From the NCBI GenBank assembly GCA_029582265.1, contig CM055817.1, positions 58,467,152 to 58,531,151 on the forward strand: a stretch of DNA of 64,000 nt. The letters are read 5' to 3'. The position numbers were made by a program, and so were the translations under genes. Of the stretch, positions 23,101 to 28,749 are shown piece after piece. The DNA is from Zoroaster sp. YZ-2022 (lineage: Eukaryota; Echinodermata; Asteroidea; Forcipulatida; Zoroasteridae). Position 1 is the first letter of the stretch. Each line of letters opens with the position of its first letter. The notes beneath the pieces are model-generated. The model did no database searches and was not told the origin of the DNA. It was given only the letters and a program-made list of their open reading frames with translations.

Positions 23101-26100
23101 ACTTTTTAAAAAGTAACGTTTTTTCTGACCCCTTCAAGAAAACTAGCATTTAAACATTTGTAGCCAGCGACATCTTAAACTTAAACAGCAATACTGTTTT
23201 TCAAAATTTATTTCAATTTATTCGCTAGATAAATCTCAGTTCTCATCCTGTATGTATGTCTGTATTCTTAGGTATTGGACACAATATTGCTTTTATAAAT
23301 ACTAATTTCAAATAAATATTGAAATTGTCATCCGTTAAAGCCTCAATGGTGAATCGATTTCAATATAAATTCAAGCGTATGAGTCTCCAGCATAATGATA
23401 TTGTTGTCAATGCTTAGTACACTTTCAGGATCAGGAGCAAATATCAGTGTCCTCAATGCTGGTCTATTCAAAGGATTCCTGTTACTTAATGCACTGTAAG
23501 TTTATAATACCATTTCTAACGGGAATTATTGAATTAAAGCCCCTTTACACTATGTCAGAGGTGATATTATGAGAGGTGATATTATATTAATTATATCATT
23601 TTACAAATGTTTAAACCTGAAGTAAATTTCATGAGGGATATGATAACATAAAGCGGGCAATGTCCCCCTCTAGATCTGACAATGTTTTTCATTTTACAAC
23701 AATTTTAAATATACTGCATGGTGGCACTTCCTAACTGTTTTATAATTAAAGCGATGTATACATTGTTATCACTCCAGGTACAGTGTATTTTTAATTTGAT
23801 AATAATACGTAAAGTTTCAGATATCTACCCATCTAGTTTTGCTTACTTTCCCTGCTTATTTAACATAGGTCTTTGGCTGGTAATGAAATCAATCAACTAC
23901 GTCCTGGGACCTTCGTCGGTCTTATCAAACTAACATTTTTGTAAGTAAAACAAATACAAAAGGGCACAGATTACATTATAATACGTTATGGTCATGATTA
24001 CAATAAGAGCCAATTTAATAAATGTAACATTCAAAATGATGCTGCACCAAAATAATACTATTTATTGCATTTCATCTTAAAATGCACACCACATTATAAT
24101 ATACTTAGATTTTTGTTGCTGGAGAAGAATTAAATATGTGATCCTTAAGACAATCTGGGTATTTTGATCGAAATGTCGAGTTGTCAAACTATCGGTTCTT
24201 CTCAAAACCAACACAATTTATTTTTATTACAACTCCATAGAGATATTACATGATGCTACTGCAAAGCTTTCTCTTAATTTAATATCTTACACCATATACA
24301 AACCTTCCTCTTACTGATCTTACACCATATACAAACCTTCCTCTTACTGATCTTACACCATATACAAACCTTCCTCTTACTGATCTTACACCATATACAA
24401 AGCTTCCTCTTACTGATCTTACACCATATACAAACCTTCCTCTTACTGATCTTACACCATATACAAACTTTCCTCTTACTGATCTTACACCATATACAAA
24501 GCTTCCTCTTACTGATCTTCCACCATATACAAACCTTCCTCTTACTGATCTTCCACCATATACAAACCTTCCTCTTACTGATCTTACACCATATACAAAC
24601 CTTCCTCTTACTGATCTTACACCATATACAAACCTTCCTCTTACTGATCTTACACCATATACAAACCTTCCTCTTACTGATCTTACACCATATACAAACC
24701 TTCCTCTTACTGATCTTACACCATATACAAAGCTTCACATCCTACTTATCTTCATATACTTTTTTTTGTACTGAAGGGACATCTCCAGGAACCAAATAAC
24801 GGATCTTGAAGCGAACTCTTTCTCCGAACTCAATAATTTGGAAAACATGTGAGTGAACGTCCTTTTATGGATTTACTTTTGGGAAAGAAGTTGTGTTTTT
24901 GATGATTATAATTATTACTGTTATAATACGAACTCCATTTAAATCCTGATGACGTCTACGGTTTATTCATAATAATACCAGATTTGAATTTCTTTAGTAG
25001 TCAATGTCACACTAGTTCTAAAATACTTTGTGACGATACGTATCTCCTTATGGGCGACAAAATAAATAAGACACAATGAAAACAATTCTTTAACTTGGAA
25101 CAAATATTATATTAAACTTTAATTTAACACAAATTACTATTTACAATTATTTACAATAAACACTCAATTTATCCAAGCCACGTGGAAATTCGGTCTCACG
25201 GGGTGTCATCGGACAAGGTACCAGCTTCGTCACCGGGGTAAACGGTCATGGTATAATTATAGCGATGTTGGTTCCAGGCTGTTGCGGAGTGTAATCTGGT
25301 CAGTCGAGTGGCTTATAATACTATTGGCCTCTGCCACGGGCTTGAATTGCGGGTTAGCTGGCCCAAAACCTACGGTGGCTGCACCCACTTGCCTCGTGGT
25401 TACGGAATGGACCTAACCTATCTCACACTCACACTCACACTCACACTCACACTCACACTCACACTCACACTCACACTCACACTCACACTCACACTCACAC
25501 TCACACACGTGTGTAAACGCCTGCAATCGGGGACATCCTTTGTCAAATTCCTTTGTCCAAAAAAGCGGGGACATTATTGTTCTCCATTGTGATAGCAACC
25601 GGGGACTATTGTCCCTTTTCTTATATGTCCCCGGTTTGAATGCGCTCACACACGCACACTCTCTCACTCACTCACACACACAGGCTTTCACCTGGATCTC
25701 ACAAACACCCAAAATTTACAAAAGTTTGCTACAGTGACTATTTACCATAACAAGTGACCCTATTATACCATGACCACATTTATTTATTGACTTGTGAATT
25801 AAGAGTTTAACTTAGTGTTACTATATAACACCATTGGACTGGACAAAGATGGACACGACAAACGAACAGACGTAACAGACTCATAACACATTCCTTTGTG
25901 TACACTTGAAGATACTTAAGTTGCGATGGATTGGTTAATAGAAAGTCGATGCGCTATCGATTCGCTAATATCAGATAACGAAACGTTTGTTACTACCTAT
26001 AGATCTATATACAAATGGCAATACTTTCACAGGCAATGTGATACAATGTGATACAAATCAGGTTGCAAATGATTACAAATAATGTGAAGGTAACAGATAT

Positions 26101-28605
26101 GGATAACAATCACGTGAAGATCAATACGCTTATTGTTAATCTCAAAAGGTGTGATTTGCCATTATTTAAAATGAACCGCCCACATCTTTTATACGACTTT
26201 CCATTGGAAATCCAATGGCAAAATAAAGAAACTTTCGGTTACAGAAGGATCAAGGCTGTTGTTTGAGTTCGAACGCGTACAAGGTCGCAATGCACACCCG
26301 TATCCGCGACTTAGTTATTAATCTCGCTGTACAGTGTACATGCACCATGAGTGTGTTCTGAATTTCTCAGGCTAGCAATCGGTACGGGCCTACGACAACA
26401 GCCTTGAGTCAAGGCTAAACCGATAGGAGCGCACTAGTGACCTATTTACTCTAATATTTTCATCAAGTTTCAAGAATCGTTGGTGGCTCAGCGGGTTAAG
26501 TGTACGGCTGTCACGTTCGAGACCCCAGAGGGATTTAATTATTTATTTTGTTTTACAAAATTTATCTACGAGAACAGCATAATCAAATAGGGTAATTGAC
26601 GACTTTTTTTTTCTCTGAATTTCTGCTCAGCTCTACTTAGCGAATGTTTGCGCTCTAAGAGTGTTTTTCTAGTTACATTATAGACATTCGATTAAATATT
26701 GTCTTTTCTTTTCGTTTCATGTTTAAGGATTGCAAGAGACATCCCTCTACAAAGTCTAAAAACGAGGGCGTTTAGTGGACTCCATAATCTGAAAACCCTG
26801 TAAGAAATTATTTTCACAAATAGTAATCAATTAAATTCATTTAAATCATGGGTTTTAAGAGTTGTCTGAATATGGTAAAATGTCTGCTTTTGGGGGTGTT
26901 GCATATAAATAAAAAATAAAATGAAATGAAAACTGCAATATTTGCGGCATTCAGTTGCAGTTCTTGTATAGCTGACGATTGTTTTCAATGAATTATTTGT
27001 TGTGATATGTTTTATTTAAATGCCTACATATGATCATGATCTTATTCCAGAGTTCTGATCAGAGGTGATAAACCAAGTGATGACCCTGTCCGTGTGGAGA
27101 ATGGAGCGGTGACTGACTTAGTGAGTTTACAGGAATTGTAAGTATCAAAGAGGAAGTATGTAGACTTATTGATGATTATACAAAGACAGCAGTTTGTGCT
27201 GATCGATGTCTTACAGATGAATATGTCTTCAATGTTAACAAAATCAAAGATAATCATGATGAAGATATGATGAAGATGCCGGATGAAGATGATGATAATG
27301 ATGATGATGATGATGATGAAGATGGTGATAATGATGACGAAAAAAATGTCGACGATAATGAAGATGATAAAGATGATGATGATGATAATGATAATGATGA
27401 TGACGATACGATGTATGGCAAAAATGAAATCAATTCATGATGAGTTTATTTTCTATTGAAATTTCAGATACGTGGACGACTACAGACTCTGTTGTGAGTT
27501 TGTTTCTTTACCTAACTTCATGATATCACAATGTGAGACTACTGAGTTACAACCTCCACTAAACCTCTGTGGTAGTCTCATGCGGAACACATTCCTCCGC
27601 GTATCCATGTGGGTTCTTGGAATAAGCGCCCTCATCGGCAATGTTGTGGTCATCTTTCAAAGAGCAAGGGAGTGCCATGGGACCCAAAATAGAAATCGTA
27701 AGACGAAAATGAGTCACTCAATTTTGGTTCTAAATCTAGCCGTGTCTGACTTCATGATGGGTGTTTATATGCTCATTATTGCGGTAGCAGATCTACATTT
27801 TGGTGAGACGTATTCAACAGAGGCCAAGCAATGGCGGTCAAGCGTGATATGCAAAATAGCTGGCGTGTTGACGGTCTTGTCGTGCGAGGCGTCTGTGTTT
27901 ATTGTCACGCTTATAAGTGTATATTGTTTCTGGGGTATCGTATACCCTTTAAGCTCAAGGCAACCAAGCAAGACATCTACCAGTTTAGTTTTACTCGTGA
28001 TTTGGTCAATATCACTTGGTTTGAGTATTGGACCAACAGTCTTTGGTAGTGGGTCAGATTCAGATATCTACGGTTTATCCGATGTGTGCATTGGACTACC
28101 ACTCATCACCAAACCAACCGCTTTCGAGGTCAAAGAGGGCGCTATTGATAATCCATTTGGGAGCCAGACTGTATCGATCCCAGTAGGTAAAGGTCAGAAG
28201 CCAGCCTGGATTTTCTCAATTATTCTCTTTCTTGGTGTCAACCTCATCTGTTTCCTGGTAGTGTTCGTCTGCTACTTGGCAATGTTTGTCGAAGTCAAGC
28301 GCACATCACAAAAGGTCCGCGTGGCCGCTCACCGTGATCGGGATATCAGAATGGCGGTCAAAATGGCATTCATAGTCGGCACTGATTTTGCATGCTGGAT
28401 GCCTGTGATCATCATGGGGATACTCTCTCAGAGTGGGGCGGTAGTGATCGGTCCAGACATGTATGCCTGGATTGTTGTGTTTATCCTACCCATAAACTCC
28501 TCCCTGAACCCGTATCTATACACCCTTTTTACGTCTATATCGGAACAGCGATCAAAGAGCAAGAAACCCAAATCTGTTCAAAAAAAATTAATAAGAAATC
28601 ATTAG
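4492..28605 (+). CDS. CUB-LDLa-LRR 7TM receptor (LGR type C / GRL101-like), 25 exons
   Basis: Predicted plasma-membrane G-protein-coupled receptor with an exceptionally long ectodomain. From the phases of 25 exons, numbering residues with an intact first exon: CUB 21-156 and 157-276, LDLa 277-314, CUB 315-462, two LDLa to 536, CUB 537-688, two LDLa to 762, CUB 763-865, two LDLa to 940, CUB 941-1055, degenerate Cys module to 1088, CUB 1089-1208, two LDLa to 1286, LRR N-cap to 1326, LRRs to 1453, and a 7TM exon to 1832. CUB/LDLa introns are all phase 1 except one inside a CUB; LRR introns are phase 2. The family (RXFP, LGR type C, snail GRL101) senses peptides or lipoprotein-like ligands; the ligand here is unknown. 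Oddities: first exon broken, Tyr-Cys-Phe at the DRY site, short C-tail. It could be a pseudogene in an early stage. Exon calls are strong; expression is unproven. Confidence 0.85.
5345..5704 (+). CDS. Receptor exon 3: CUB domain
   Basis: Acceptor GTTTTACAG, donor GTAACA, 360 nt, phase 1-1. The domain opens with DICGQT and keeps the C-x-W core ([11 protein letters not shown]), followed by a predicted beta-sandwich pattern and SLRMIL near the end. Only two cysteines are present, as in some CUB domains. Confidence 0.85.
6121..6190 (-). repeat. tRNA-like fragment, minus strand
   Basis: Read on the minus strand, GATAGCTCAATTGGTAGAGC is a good A box and ATTCAAATCCTGC a B-box-like element, but the acceptor stem does not close. 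It is probably a tRNA-derived retroposon or tRNA pseudogene in the intron before exon 4. Confidence 0.4.
6271..6384 (+). CDS. Receptor exon 4: LDL-receptor class A module
   Basis: Acceptor TGTTTTTTAG, donor GTGAGT, 114 nt, phase 1-1. It has six cysteines and the calcium cage [12 protein letters not shown], so the module should fold normally. Confidence 0.92.
6557..6800 (+). repeat. tRNA-Leu-derived SINE, short subfamily
   Basis: The head carries the A box TGGCCGAGCGGT and B box GGGTTCGAGCCCC; most of the anticodon arm is deleted. The body has CTTCGGATGGGACGTAAAGC and the tail GTGGATACGTGCGCTATATA with an ATT run. It lacks the ATGGGTACCTGTGAAGGCAG body found in the longer subfamily. Confidence 0.85.
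6859..7117 (-). mobile_element. Foldback element with hammerhead-like core (Penelope-type)
   Basis: A 12-bp direct repeat TGAACAATTAAT (6859-6870 and 7106-7117) flanks a nearly palindromic element whose arms pair over GAATCTCA(A/G)TTGAGTAGTA and GTTCTGAAAAGAACT. On the minus strand the centre reads CTGAGGA, a GATCAG/CTGATC stem, GAAA, then GTC, with outer arms GGTACAACT and AGTTGTACC able to pair. That is close to a minimal hammerhead ribozyme as described in Penelope-like elements, with one extra C after the CTGAGGA box. A partial copy lies at 40052-40208. Confidence 0.55.
7405..7848 (+). CDS. Receptor exon 5: CUB domain (duplicate of exon 8)
   Basis: Acceptor TTGTTGCCCAG, donor GTAGGT, 444 nt, phase 1-1. 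It starts DICGTSNNH and has the C-x-W core ([13 protein letters not shown]) and a YILKVGNG strand. Exon 8 at 9338 is nearly the same at DNA level, including the surrounding intron. Confidence 0.9.
8181..8291 (+). CDS. Receptor exon 6: LDLa module
   Basis: Acceptor CATAATTTAAG, donor GTAAGG, 111 nt, phase 1-1. Six cysteines and [13 protein letters not shown]. It differs from exon 9 by very few bases. Confidence 0.92.
8398..8442 (+). repeat. TTTA microsatellite
   Basis: A short run of TTTATTTA in the intron between exons 6 and 7. It is absent at the matching place of the second copy near 10400. Confidence 0.8.
8535..8645 (+). CDS. Receptor exon 7: LDLa module
   Basis: Acceptor TTTTTTCCTAG, donor GTTAGT, 111 nt, phase 1-1. 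Six cysteines and [12 protein letters not shown]. The less common GTTAGT donor is kept in the duplicate exon 10. Confidence 0.9.
9338..9793 (+). CDS. Receptor exon 8: CUB domain (duplicate of exon 5)
   Basis: Acceptor TTGTTGCCCAG, donor GTAGGT, 456 nt, phase 1-1. Same opening and closing residues as exon 5, with four extra codons, including an inserted KVFKV-type repeat in the YILKV strand and changes around the cysteine-tryptophan core (FVCVWKF). Confidence 0.9.
10194..10304 (+). CDS. Receptor exon 9: LDLa module
   Basis: Acceptor CATAATTTAAG, donor GTAAGG, 111 nt, phase 1-1. Six cysteines, [13 protein letters not shown]; it pairs with exon 6. Confidence 0.92.
10489..10599 (+). CDS. Receptor exon 10: LDLa module
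   Basis: Acceptor TATTCCCTAG, donor GTTAGT, 111 nt, phase 1-1. Six cysteines, [12 protein letters not shown]; it pairs with exon 7. Confidence 0.9.
10757..10965 (+). mobile_element. Penelope-related terminal fragment
   Basis: TTTGCGATAACACCATGTGT through GGGAGAACCAATG is the reverse complement of 13050-13192, where the same sequence flanks a Penelope reverse-transcriptase fragment. A further copy lies at 41368-41570. It is non-coding here. Confidence 0.6.
11655..11706 (+). repeat. Relic of the G-run MITE found at 45883-46083
   Basis: GAGATTTTTCGTGGGGG followed by TACTGGAAAT matches the interior of the MITE at 45990-46035. Only this internal piece remains. From 10966 to 11654 I see no other recognisable feature. 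Confidence 0.5.
11720..12680. mobile_element. Non-autonomous DNA element with CACTGTAAAAA termini
   Basis: The left end CACTGTAAAAAATGGGGAAA and the right end (ACCCATTATTTTTACAGTG) are inverted repeats. The interior is full of short TTGGGCAA and ACCCA words in both orientations and has no transposase. Flanking 8-mers match only in part (ATCATATA and TACGTATA), so the superfamily is uncertain. It interrupts or abuts the Penelope fragment on its right. Confidence 0.65.
12683..13192 (-). pseudogene. Penelope-like reverse transcriptase fragment
   Basis: On the minus strand the sequence encodes [12 protein letters not shown] and then, after a one-base shift near 12888, [18 protein letters not shown], both hallmarks of Penelope-like reverse transcriptases. 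The YVDD catalytic block is missing because the element ends at the CACTGTAAAAA element. The first 140 bp (13050-13192) is the terminal sequence repeated at 10757 and 41368. Not functional. Confidence 0.8.
13170..13484 (+). pseudogene. LINE reverse transcriptase C-terminal fragment
   Basis: The frame reads [15 protein letters not shown], then [14 protein letters not shown] and FPSYISDVL, the conserved tail of CR1/L2-type non-LTR reverse transcriptases. It is 5'-truncated against the Penelope fragment and runs straight into the TTG/TTA array. Confidence 0.8.
13485..14126 (+). repeat. 640-bp TTG/TTA microsatellite
   Basis: The stretch is made almost only of TTG and TTA triplets in locally periodic blocks (for example TTGTTGTTATTA). 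It is open in several frames on both strands as poly-Leu or poly-Asn, an effect of composition rather than coding. It lies in the intron before exon 11 and follows the LINE fragment. Confidence 0.95.
14424..14732 (+). CDS. Receptor exon 11: short CUB domain
   Basis: Acceptor CATATTTTCCAG, donor GTTAGT, 309 nt, phase 1-1. It contains [16 protein letters not shown] and a [10 protein letters not shown] core with LELFDLPCC after it. At about 103 residues it is short for a CUB domain. An upstream acceptor at 14281 leads to a stop, so I chose 14424. Confidence 0.78.
15196..15306 (+). CDS. Receptor exon 12: LDLa module
   Basis: Acceptor CTCACCACCAG, donor GTGAGG, 111 nt, phase 1-1. Six cysteines, [12 protein letters not shown] calcium cage. 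Confidence 0.92.
15721..15834 (+). CDS. Receptor exon 13: LDLa module
   Basis: Acceptor CTCAATATCAG, donor GTAAAC, 114 nt, phase 1-1. Six cysteines with the textbook [12 protein letters not shown] motif. Confidence 0.93.
16160..17260 (+). pseudogene. Decayed LINE reverse transcriptase (RTE/I-like)
   Basis: Across shifted frames one reads [20 protein letters not shown], a degenerate DD box (LDLSDDI), then [20 protein letters not shown] and [13 protein letters not shown]. These are conserved blocks of non-LTR reverse transcriptases and their C-terminal tail. Several stops and frameshifts interrupt it. It sits in the intron between exons 13 and 14 in the same orientation as the host gene. Confidence 0.75.
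17431..17656 (+). CDS. Receptor exon 14: first half of a CUB domain
   Basis: Acceptor TTTATTTCAAG, donor GTGAGT, 226 nt, enters phase 1 and leaves phase 2. It contains [12 protein letters not shown], the C-x-W core ([10 protein letters not shown]) and YDYLDIGNG, a well-conserved CUB. It is the only CUB in the gene with an internal intron. Confidence 0.92.
17749..17867 (+). CDS. Receptor exon 15: second half of the same CUB
   Basis: Acceptor TGTTTTTCAG, donor GTGAAT, 119 nt, phase 2 to phase 1. It completes the CUB with [12 protein letters not shown] and KGFNLDVKQ. Confidence 0.9.
18303..18425 (+). repeat. tRNA-derived SINE, second family
   Basis: TTTAGTGGTCGAAAGGTT is an A box and GTGGGTTCGAAACCCG a B box, followed by a short body AAAGCACTACGTCGGTGTA whose last part also occurs near 3408. 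It is too degenerate to be a functional tRNA. Confidence 0.6.
18901..18999 (+). CDS. Receptor exon 16: degenerate cysteine module
   Basis: Acceptor TTGTTCCAG, donor GTTTGT, 99 nt, phase 1-1. It reads [16 protein letters not shown] and ends in a fourth cysteine, like the first half of an LDLa module without the acidic DCxDxSDE half. It falls where an LDLa pair would be expected after the exon 14-15 CUB. It might be skipped or be a relic. Confidence 0.6.
19433..19792 (+). CDS. Receptor exon 17: canonical CUB domain
   Basis: Acceptor TTTTGTTTCAG, donor GTAGGT, 360 nt, phase 1-1. It has LCGASII, the diagnostic [11 protein letters not shown] motif, GCWWQVYL and FHLRMT. This is the clearest CUB match in the window. 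Confidence 0.95.
20305..20421 (+). CDS. Receptor exon 18: LDLa module
   Basis: Acceptor TTGTATACAG, donor GTAAGA, 117 nt, phase 1-1. Six cysteines; the calcium cage is altered ([13 protein letters not shown]), so calcium binding may be weaker. Confidence 0.88.
20925..21041 (+). CDS. Receptor exon 19: LDLa module next to the LRR block
   Basis: Acceptor TTATTTACATAG, donor GTAAGT, 117 nt, phase 1-1. Six cysteines, [12 protein letters not shown]. In relaxin receptors the LDLa module joined to the LRRs is needed for signalling; this module holds that position here. Confidence 0.92.
21226..21758 (+). repeat. Composite tRNA-Leu(CAA) SINE with two heads
   Basis: The first head (21226-21312) keeps a closing GTGTC/GACAC acceptor stem, A and B boxes and the anticodon arm GAACTCAAGTTC with CAA. 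Its body is the short subfamily (CTTCGGATGGGACGTAAAGC). A second head starts near 21414, lacks the acceptor stem, and leads into the long-subfamily body (ATGGGTACCTGTGAAGGCAG) and the common tail with ATT repeats. Confidence 0.85.
21821..22189. mobile_element. TTAA-flanked MITE (piggyBac-type target)
   Basis: TTAA lies at 21817-21820 and 22190-22193. The ends CCCTGTCAGGC and, inverted, CCCTATCAAGCC match. There is no transposase. Its interior resembles, in reverse orientation, 34660-34800 and 58790-58910, so diverged relatives exist in units 2 and 4. Confidence 0.7.
22834..22954 (+). CDS. Receptor exon 20: LRR N-terminal cap
   Basis: Acceptor CTTAATACAG, donor GTAAGA, 121 nt, phase 1 to phase 2. 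[11 protein letters not shown] followed by LHVICKNG is an LRRNT cap. The change from phase 1 to phase 2 introns happens across this exon. Confidence 0.92.
23418..23495 (+). CDS. Receptor exon 21: leucine-rich repeat 1
   Basis: I use the acceptor AATGCTTAG rather than the better-looking TTTCAG ten bases later, because only the first keeps phase 2. The 78 nt then encode [18 protein letters not shown] and KGFLLLNAL, a 26-residue LRR. Confidence 0.78.
23869..23940 (+). CDS. Receptor exon 22: leucine-rich repeat 2
   Basis: Acceptor TTAACATAG, donor GTAAGT, exactly 72 nt, phase 2-2. It encodes [18 protein letters not shown], a standard 24-residue LRR. Confidence 0.92.
24286..24735 (-). repeat. 33-bp tandem repeat, about 13.6 copies
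   Basis: The unit is CTTACACCATATACAAACCT plus TCCTCTTACTGAT. A minus-strand frame is open through it because 33 is a multiple of three. Variant bases (AAGCTTCC, CTTCCACC) are scattered. The array sits in the intron between LRR exons 22 and 23. Confidence 0.95.
24777..24848 (+). CDS. Receptor exon 23: leucine-rich repeat 3
   Basis: Acceptor GTACTGAAG, donor GTGAGT, 72 nt, phase 2-2. It encodes [15 protein letters not shown] and SELNNLENM. Confidence 0.92.
25421..25507 (+). repeat. CTCACA hexanucleotide microsatellite
   Basis: About 14 copies of CACACT/CTCACA in the intron between exons 23 and 24, with a second CA-rich patch at 25645-25682. The remainder of this 1.9-kb intron shows no gene or transposon end that I can identify. 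Confidence 0.9.
26478..26534 (+). repeat. tRNA-like fragment
   Basis: GTGGCTCAGCGGGTTAAGTG resembles an A box and ACGTTCGAGACCCC a B box. It is probably another tRNA-derived retroposon head. Confidence 0.4.
26728..26799 (+). CDS. Receptor exon 24: leucine-rich repeat 4
   Basis: Acceptor ATGTTTAAG, donor GTAAGA, 72 nt, phase 2-2. It encodes [17 protein letters not shown]. The usual asparagine of the LRR is missing (ARDIPLQSL). Confidence 0.9.
27051..27137 (+). CDS. Receptor exon 25: divergent leucine-rich repeat 5
   Basis: Acceptor CTTATTCCAG, donor GTAAGT, 87 nt, phase 2-2. [18 protein letters not shown] is an irregular repeat ending TDLVSLQEL. Its 29 residues suggest an insertion in the loop. 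Confidence 0.85.
27269..27412 (+). repeat. GAT microsatellite
   Basis: Imperfect GATGATGAT tract within the intron before the 7TM exon. Confidence 0.9.
27468..28605 (+). CDS. Receptor exon 26: hinge and 7TM domain, terminal exon
   Basis: Acceptor GAAATTTCAG, 1138 nt to a TAG. It opens with [11 protein letters not shown], the LGR hinge. Class-A landmarks are IGNVVVI in TM1, [10 protein letters not shown] in TM2, a cysteine before TM3 (SSVICKIAG), FACWMP in TM6 (28384-28404) and NPYLY in TM7 (28507-28521). The TM3 end reads [11 protein letters not shown] at 27916 onward, where relatives have D/E-R-F/Y. The whole 7TM domain is intronless. The frame ends after KKLIRNH, while the next 100 bp in another frame encodes a tail also seen in the paralogue at 37.7 kb. 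Confidence 0.92.
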
Positions 28606-28690
28606 ACACATTGAGCAAGAGAGTTTCAAAACACAAACATCCACAAAACAAGGAAATGACGGGAGGCAAAAACACTGCTGAAAGTACAAT
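28606..28690 (+). other. Former C-tail coding sequence, now out of frame
   Basis: Beyond the stop, the frame beginning KKSLDTLS and including KHPQNKEMTGG is conserved in the paralogue at 37720-37823, with several silent differences. That suggests it coded for the C-tail in a recent ancestor. The shift maps to the A run at 28580-28587. Confidence 0.6.
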
Positions 28691-28749
28691 ATAAATGTAG
28701 TGTACATTGATTGCATTGATTTGTGGATTGAATGAGAATCAAGTATAGT

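Noticed and set aside
24286..24735. CRISPR-like array
   Set aside because: Units abut without unique spacers, and the genome is eukaryotic; the same applies to the 54-, 69- and 133-bp arrays.
24274..24738. 154-codon Cys/Trp/Lys-rich frame, minus strand
   Set aside because: Pure translation of the 33-bp tandem repeat within an intron.
25243..25772. Foldback element suggested by GGTCATGGTATAAT and its inverse
   Set aside because: Only about 14 bp pair and no further arm sequence or target duplication is visible.
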